Positions 59,494-64,000 of a stretch of DNA of 64,000 nucleotides are shown one piece after another. Position numbers and translations under genes: made by a program. Under the pieces are notes generated by a model. It saw nothing but the letters and a program-made list of their open reading frames with translations, had not been told where the DNA came from and made no database searches. Within the stretch, counting starts at the first letter, position 1. Each line of letters starts with the position of its first letter. This DNA is from PALSA-1006 sp963733265. GTDB lineage: Bacteria; Pseudomonadota; Gammaproteobacteria; Burkholderiales; Gallionellaceae. The stretch lies in NCBI GenBank assembly GCA_963733265.1, contig CAVTCF010000003.1, forward strand, positions 186,001-250,000, written 5' to 3'.

Positions 59494-61641
59494 TTAAGCC
59501 GCCAACTTGGAAATGTCGGCTACCTGGTTCATCAAAGCGCCCAATTGCTGCAACAGTACAGCCCGATTCATGCGCACGGCTTTGTCTTCTGCCATCACCA
59601 TAACATGATCGAAGAAATCATCGATAAAAGGTTTGAGCGTGACCAGCGCTTTCAGATTTTGACCAAAGTCGCCGCGGTCAAAATAGCTTTGCGCAAAAGG
59701 TGAAATATCCAGCATGGCCGCATACAGATTACGTTCGGCTTCGTCAGTCAATAGTTTGGTGTCAACTTTTGCGTTCTTCATCGCCGCACCCAGTTCTTCC
59801 TGATTTTTGCGAATGATATTTTGCACGCGTTTGTTGGCAGCGGCGAGATCTTTGGAAACGGCCAATGCCGCGAAAGTGCGCACCCCTTCCAGACGCGGCA
59901 GAGCTTCATGCAGTCGACCGCCAATGGTGTAGAGTACGGCCTCAATGTGCGACGGTTCAAAGCTGCGCTCGCGCAAATAGCCGCGCAGTCTGTCGAGCAT
60001 GAATCCTTCCACATCTTTGATAACGGTGGCACTCAATATTCCTGTCGGGAAATTTTCAGCCGCGATTTTGAGCAGCAGAGGCAGGGGCAGGTCAAGTGGA
60101 GTTTCGATCAAAATGCGCAATACGCCAAGCGCGTGACGACGCAAACCGAACGGGTCTTTGTCTCCGGTCGGGATTTGGCCGATGCCATAAATGCCGAGCA
60201 GCGTTTCCAGTTTGTCAGCCAGCGCCACCGCGCATCCGATCAGACTTTGCGGCAGGGTATCTCCGGCAAAGCGCGGATGGTAGTGCGCTTCAATTGCTTC
60301 CGCCACATCCGTTTTTTCGCCATCGTACAGCGCATAGTAGCGCCCCATGACACCTTGCAATTCGGGGAACTCGCCAACCATATCGGTGAGCAAATCTGCT
60401 TTGCTCAAACGTGCCGCAAGTTCGGCATCGGCTTTGTCTGCGCCGAGCAGATGGGCAATGCTGCCGGCAAGCGTGGTGATGCGCGCCACACGCTGCAATT
60501 GTGAACCCAGCTTGTTGTGGTAAACCACATTGCCAAGCTTTTCCACGCGCGATTCCAGTCTGTGTTTGCGGTCCTGATTGTAGAAGAAGCGCGCATCGGC
60601 CAAGCGCGGGCGCACCACGCGCTGGTTGCCGCCGATGATGTGCGACGGGTCGCTCACTTGCATATTGGAAACGATGAGAAATTTATTCAGCAACTTGCCT
60701 TTTTTATCCAGCAGCGGAAAATATTTTTGATTCTGCTGCATGGTGAGGATCAAACATTCTTGCGGCACCTCAAGATATTCCTGCTCAAACTCGCCGATAT
60801 AAACTTCCGGCCATTCCACCAATGCAGTCACTTCGTCCAGCAGCGTACTCAATAAGCTGCGGTCTTGATTGGACAGGCTGAGCAGCTTTTGCAGATCAAA
60901 ATTGGTGTGGCCAACCCAGATCGCGTTGAGCGAGTCGGCGCTTTCTTCCAGTTTCACCGCGATTATTTCGCGGCGCTTGGCCAAACTAGGAATGACATGG
61001 CCTTCATTTTCCAGTGCAGACTCATAGGTGTCGGCGTGAGAGATCGTGATAGGCTCGGATGACAAGAAACGATGCCCGTGGGTTACATTGCCACTTTGCA
61101 GGCCGAACACTTCAACCAGAATGACGCGGCTGCCATGCAATACGGTAAGTGCATGCACCGGACGCACAAACTGGTGGTCCTTGTCACCCCAGCGCATCAG
61201 CTTGGGGACGGGAAGTTTTTTCAGCGCCTGACCGACGATATCAGTCAGGTAGTCATCCAGTGCCTTGCCCTTTTGTTCAATCTTGGCGACGAAATATTCA
61301 GACTTGCCATCGCTCGCGCGTTGCAACCTTTCAAATGTCACATTGGCGGAACGCATAAAGCCTTCCAGCGCCTTGGACGGTTTCCCTTCGGCATCCAATC
61401 CCGCAGCCACTGCCGGGCCTTTGCGCTCGATGATGCGGTCAGGTTGCAATGCTTCGACGTTACTGATGGTCAGTGCCAAACGGCGCGGTGTTGCATAAGG
61501 CGTGCATACGCTGTCAGCGCCGGCCAAGGCTTGTTCCTTCAAGGCGCCGAATACTTCATCGGCAAATGTGGTGGACAACTTTTCCAGCGCCTTTGGAGGC
61601 AACTCTTCGGTGAGTAATTCGATTAGTAGCGTCTGTTTCAT
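59494..61641 (-). CDS. glyS: Glycyl-tRNA synthetase beta subunit
   Basis: 715 residues from the ATG at 61641, which overlaps the glyQ stop (ATGA); an upstream in-frame start inside glyQ is rejected. It begins KQTLLIELLTEELPPKALEK, as in all GlyS proteins, and has the HD-like and C-terminal anticodon-binding regions (MLDISPFAQSYFDRG near the end). With GlyQ it forms the alpha2beta2 enzyme that charges tRNA-Gly. Confidence 0.97.
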   Translation of the reverse strand: MKQTLLIELLTEELPPKALEKLSTTFADEVFGALKEQALAGADSVCTPYATPRRLALTISNVEALQPDRIIERKGPAVAAGLDAEGKPSKALEGFMRSANVTFERLQRASDGKSEYFVAKIEQKGKALDDYLTDIVGQALKKLPVPKLMRWGDKDHQFVRPVHALTVLHGSRVILVEVFGLQSGNVTHGHRFLSSEPITISHADTYESALENEGHVIPSLAKRREIIAVKLEESADSLNAIWVGHTNFDLQKLLSLSNQDRSLLSTLLDEVTALVEWPEVYIGEFEQEYLEVPQECLILTMQQNQKYFPLLDKKGKLLNKFLIVSNMQVSDPSHIIGGNQRVVRPRLADARFFYNQDRKHRLESRVEKLGNVVYHNKLGSQLQRVARITTLAGSIAHLLGADKADAELAARLSKADLLTDMVGEFPELQGVMGRYYALYDGEKTDVAEAIEAHYHPRFAGDTLPQSLIGCAVALADKLETLLGIYGIGQIPTGDKDPFGLRRHALGVLRILIETPLDLPLPLLLKIAAENFPTGILSATVIKDVEGFMLDRLRGYLRERSFEPSHIEAVLYTIGGRLHEALPRLEGVRTFAALAVSKDLAAANKRVQNIIRKNQEELGAAMKNAKVDTKLLTDEAERNLYAAMLDISPFAQSYFDRGDFGQNLKALVTLKPFIDDFFDHVMVMAEDKAVRMNRAVLLQQLGALMNQVADISKLAA

Positions 61642-62603
61642 TTTGAGCCCTTCCCGTTTTTGAGCATAGGGAAGCCCAGTTTTTCTCGTGAATTGAAATA
61701 AGCCTGTGCCACGGCTCTGGCCAAGGCACGCACACGGCCGATATATCCGGCGCGCTCGGTTACCGAAATCGCACCGCGCGCATCCAGCAGATTGAAACTG
61801 TGCGAACACTTCATCACCATCTCAAAACCGGGCAGCACCAAATCGGCTTCGATCAGGCGTTTGGCTTCGCTCTCGTATTCGTTGAAATGGCGGAACAGCA
61901 TTTCGACATTGGAAAATTCAAAGTTGTATCTGGATTGCTCCACTTCGTTCTGGTGGTAGACATCGCCGTAAGTCACCACTGTGTCGCCATTTTTTGCCCA
62001 CACCAGATCGTAAACATTTTCGACGCCTTGCAAATACATCGCCAGACGTTCCAAACCGTAGGTAATTTCGCCCAGCACCGGTTTGCAAATCAGCGAGCCA
62101 ACTTCCTGAAAATAAGTGAACTGGGTCACTTCCATGCCGTCCAGCCAAACTTCCCAACCCAGCCCCCAAGCGCCGAGAGTAGGAGACTCCCAATCGTCCT
62201 CGACAAAGCGAATGTCGTGTTCCAGCGTATTGATACCCAAAGCGCGCAGGCTATCCAAATACAGCTCTTGAATGTTTTCTGGCGATGGTTTTAGTGCCAC
62301 TTGAAATTGGTAGTAATGCTGCAAGCGATTGGGATTCTCGCCGTAACGACCATCCTTGGGGCGACGCGAAGGTTGAACATAAGCGGCACGCCAATGTTCC
62401 GGGCCGATGGCGCGCAGAAAAGTGGCGGTGTGAAATGTACCCGCACCGACTTCAATGTCGTAGGGCTGCAACAAGGCGCAGCCCTGTTTATCCCAAAAAT
62501 TTTGTAATGTCAGAATGACTTGCTGAAAACTCGGCTTGGAGCCAAGCTTCGGCGAAGACTCATGCCCGCTTGCGGACGTTATGTCGGAACCAGAAGTAAG
62601 CAT
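61638..62603 (-). CDS. glyQ: Glycyl-tRNA synthetase alpha subunit
   Basis: 321 residues. Class II catalytic core: FQQVILTLQNFWDKQGCALL, YVQPSRRPKDGRYGENPNRL, ITYGLERLAMYLQGVENVYD and NLLDARGAISVTERAGYIGR are exact family motifs. The first 25 residues are a short Ser-rich extension, so a later start cannot be excluded. First gene of the glyQS operon. Confidence 0.98.
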   Translation of the reverse strand: MLTSGSDITSASGHESSPKLGSKPSFQQVILTLQNFWDKQGCALLQPYDIEVGAGTFHTATFLRAIGPEHWRAAYVQPSRRPKDGRYGENPNRLQHYYQFQVALKPSPENIQELYLDSLRALGINTLEHDIRFVEDDWESPTLGAWGLGWEVWLDGMEVTQFTYFQEVGSLICKPVLGEITYGLERLAMYLQGVENVYDLVWAKNGDTVVTYGDVYHQNEVEQSRYNFEFSNVEMLFRHFNEYESEAKRLIEADLVLPGFEMVMKCSHSFNLLDARGAISVTERAGYIGRVRALARAVAQAYFNSREKLGFPMLKNGKGSK

Positions 62604-62722
62604 TAACTAAAACCTGCATAAATTGCAAAGGAGCGCATTTTACGGGTTTTCGAAGTAATACGTAACCCTTGCCAATTGCGCACATTTACTCTCAACAAAG
62701 AGGGATAAGGATTAGTTGTTGA

Positions 62723-62761
62723 TTGACGCGCCTAGCCAATGCGCGTAGATTATGCGCATTG
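62723..62761 (+). promoter_or_regulatory. ccdAB promoter with overlapping operator palindrome
   Basis: TTGACG (62723-62728), a 17-base spacer and TAGATT (62746-62751) make a good sigma-70 promoter 30 bases from the start codon. The inverted repeat CAATGCGC (62737-62744) / GCGCATTG (62754-62761) straddles the -10 box, as expected for autorepression by CcdA or the CcdAB complex. Confidence 0.7.
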
Positions 62762-62780
62762 AAAATGATAAGGAAAAGCG

Positions 62781-63029
62781 GTGGAAAATATATCCTTTGA
62801 TCAAACAGCCCCAAAGAAATCGGCTAATCTCAGCATCAATGCCGATCTCTTGCGGCAGGCAAAACAGCTCAATATCAACCTTTCGCAGACTCTGGAACAG
62901 CACTTGGCCGAAATTGTGCGCAAGGCGCAGAGTGAACAATGGCTGGCCGAAAACAGGAACGCACTTGAGGAATATAACCGTCGTATAGAAGCGCGTGGCA
63001 CCTTCAGCGACGGCCTGCGGCGGTTTTGA
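62781..63029 (+). CDS. ccdA: CcdA-like antitoxin
   Basis: 82 residues, with a GTG start preceded by AGGA at six bases. An N-terminal ribbon-helix-helix (KKSANLSINADLLRQAKQLN) binds DNA and the C-terminal part (EQWLAENRNALEEYNRRIE) is the toxin-binding tail of CcdA, including the conserved W and GTFSDGLRRF end. Its stop overlaps the toxin start (TGATG), so the pair is coupled. Confidence 0.92.
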   Translation: MENISFDQTAPKKSANLSINADLLRQAKQLNINLSQTLEQHLAEIVRKAQSEQWLAENRNALEEYNRRIEARGTFSDGLRRF

Positions 63030-63343
63030 TGGCACAGTTCGACGTATACCTGAACCCCAATTTTGCCACGCGCAAGGCCATCCCTTACTTGCTGGATGTG
63101 CAGGCCGACCTGCTGGATACTCTGGCGACCCGCGTAGTCGTGCCGCTCGTTCTTGTGGAAGAAATGGGGCTGGCAGCTAAAAACCTTAACCCGATATTCA
63201 AAATCAAAAGCACTGCGGTCGTCATGTCTACCGCCGAACTGGCCGGAGTTTCCATTCGTGCATTGGGAGATAAGGTTGCATCGCTAAAGAGCAAACGCGA
63301 CGAAATTATTGCAGCCTTGGATTTGATGTTTACCGGGATTTAA
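63029..63343 (+). CDS. ccdB: CcdB-like toxin (gyrase poison)
   Basis: 104 residues from the ATG at 63029. It starts AQFDVYLNPN, has YLLDVQADLLDTLATRVVVP and ends in ALDLMFTGI; the last three residues, needed for gyrase poisoning in the family (W-G-I in F-plasmid CcdB), read T-G-I here, so the Trp is changed. It should trap GyrA on DNA; partial loss of activity is possible. Complete and next to its antitoxin. Confidence 0.9.
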   Translation: MAQFDVYLNPNFATRKAIPYLLDVQADLLDTLATRVVVPLVLVEEMGLAAKNLNPIFKIKSTAVVMSTAELAGVSIRALGDKVASLKSKRDEIIAALDLMFTGI

Positions 63344-63414
63344 TACGGGTACCGTATAAATATAGGGTGAGATGATCCGGGCTAAGTCAGCTTCTATACT
63401 CAGCTTAAGGTGCG

Positions 63415-64000
63415 ATGACACAGCTACAATTCAATATGGATATATTCTACGACATGCCGCTATTCCGCCCTCCCTCCGAGGGCGATAACCTGATTATTCA
63501 AGCCACGCTGGGCTGCAGCTTCAACCAGTGCAGTTTCTGTTCCATGTACCGCAGCAAACAATATGTTGAACGCCCGCTCGATGCGGTGTGCGCCGATATC
63601 CGCCAGGCCGCCGCCGAATGGCCGGATGCACAGCGCGTGTTTCTGGCCGATGGCGATGCGCTGGCTCTCTCAACCGAACACCTGCTCACCATCCTGCACG
63701 AATTGGCGACTGCGTTGCCGCGCCTGACGCGCGTTTCCTGCTATGCCACGCCCGGGAATATCCAGCGCAAGAGCGTTGAAGAATTGGCTCTGTTGCGTGA
63801 GCACAAACTGAGTCTGCTTTATTTCGGCATCGAATCCGGCTCCGACCTCATCCTGAAAAAGATCACCAAAGGCGCCACGCAACGGCGCATGCATGAGGTG
63901 CTGCACAAGGCACACGCGAGCGGCATAAAAGTCTCCGCCACCGTTATCTTAGGCCTTGGCGGCAGCCAGCACAGCGATGAACATATCGACGGCACTATCA
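63415..64000 (+). CDS. Radical SAM protein, 3' end beyond the window
   Basis: Starts at the ATG at 63415 and is still open at base 64000, so at least 195 residues. It contains LGCSFNQCSFCSMY, the CX4CX2C variant of the [4Fe-4S] site in the radical SAM family, followed by LADGDALALS and LYFGIESGSDLILKKITKGA, the TIM-barrel segments of the Elp3/MiaB-type subgroup. It generates a 5'-deoxyadenosyl radical; substrate unknown. Related members act on porphyrins, tRNA or peptides. Separate from ccdAB by 71 bases. Confidence 0.85.
   Translation, partial: MTQLQFNMDIFYDMPLFRPPSEGDNLIIQATLGCSFNQCSFCSMYRSKQYVERPLDAVCADIRQAAAEWPDAQRVFLADGDALALSTEHLLTILHELATALPRLTRVSCYATPGNIQRKSVEELALLREHKLSLLYFGIESGSDLILKKITKGATQRRMHEVLHKAHASGIKVSATVILGLGGSQHSDEHIDGTI

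Noticed and set aside
1..64000. CRISPR arrays, tRNA or rRNA genes
   Set aside because: None were recognised by eye; a covariance-model scan would be needed to exclude a tRNA.

Overview
The window reads as a chromosomal segment of a betaproteobacterium, most likely a Nitrosomonadales/Gallionellaceae-type organism. This rests on the protein style, the ygjP-plsC-gmhB-glyS-glyQ block, yajR next to ssb, c-di-GMP enzymes, bacteriohemerythrin and TonB-dependent metal uptake. The taxonomic call is inference; there is no rRNA in the window. I saw no tRNA, rRNA or CRISPR array.

Layout. 0-3.4 kb: a FitA-like antitoxin relic with an in-frame stop, an unknown protein, the MFS exporter yajR and ssb, closed by a terminator. 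3.4-14.4 kb: a probable genomic island. It opens with four tandem genes, three tyrosine recombinases plus a small HTH/coiled-coil protein, resembling gamma-mobile-trio (GMT) or Tn554-type modules. Its cargo is a zinc-finger/Xre-MbcA-ParS-like fusion, then on the minus strand a PP2C phosphatase and two Ser/Thr kinases (one with an FHA-like tail, one with a cold-shock-like tail), a possible PIN-like fragment and a DUF2971-like protein. 14.4-18 kb: two c-di-GMP enzymes and a hemerythrin.

18-31 kb: one long minus-strand gene train. It holds a TonB receptor, a His-rich periplasmic protein, a NapH-like polyferredoxin, a 2-hydroxyacyl-CoA dehydratase/double-cubane-type protein with its ATP-dependent activator, a CcdA/SafE-like membrane protein, a PepSY membrane protein, a second TonB receptor, tonB-exbB-exbD and a lipoprotein. 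It suggests outer-membrane uptake of a metal complex or other ligand coupled to very low-potential reduction. A cluster of GCGACA/TGTCGC palindromes sits in the divergent promoter region at its head, facing a tlpA-like gene.

31.9-46 kb: a chromate-transporter pair (one half frameshifted), a TctDE-like two-component system, a porin, an NMT1-type ABC importer, a two-subunit ATP-citrate-lyase-like enzyme and malic enzyme. Together they look like an organic-acid sensing, uptake and cleavage pathway. 46-48.4 kb: a secreted phospholipase C/acid-phosphatase-type phosphoesterase.

48.5-55.9 kb: a periplasmic metal/redox stress block with the bufferin operon (bufA, bufB, bufC, doxX), a PilZ-like protein, exported MsrA, a DipZ-like CcdA-thioredoxin protein, Tat-exported MsrB, and an ECF sigma factor with its DUF1109 (NrsF-like) anti-sigma factor, which is the likely regulator. 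56-64 kb: an orphan flagellin behind a perfect hairpin, a 35-residue membrane peptide gene, the ygjP-plsC-gmhB-glyS-glyQ housekeeping block, a ccdAB toxin-antitoxin pair with a clear promoter/operator, and the start of a radical SAM gene that runs off the end.
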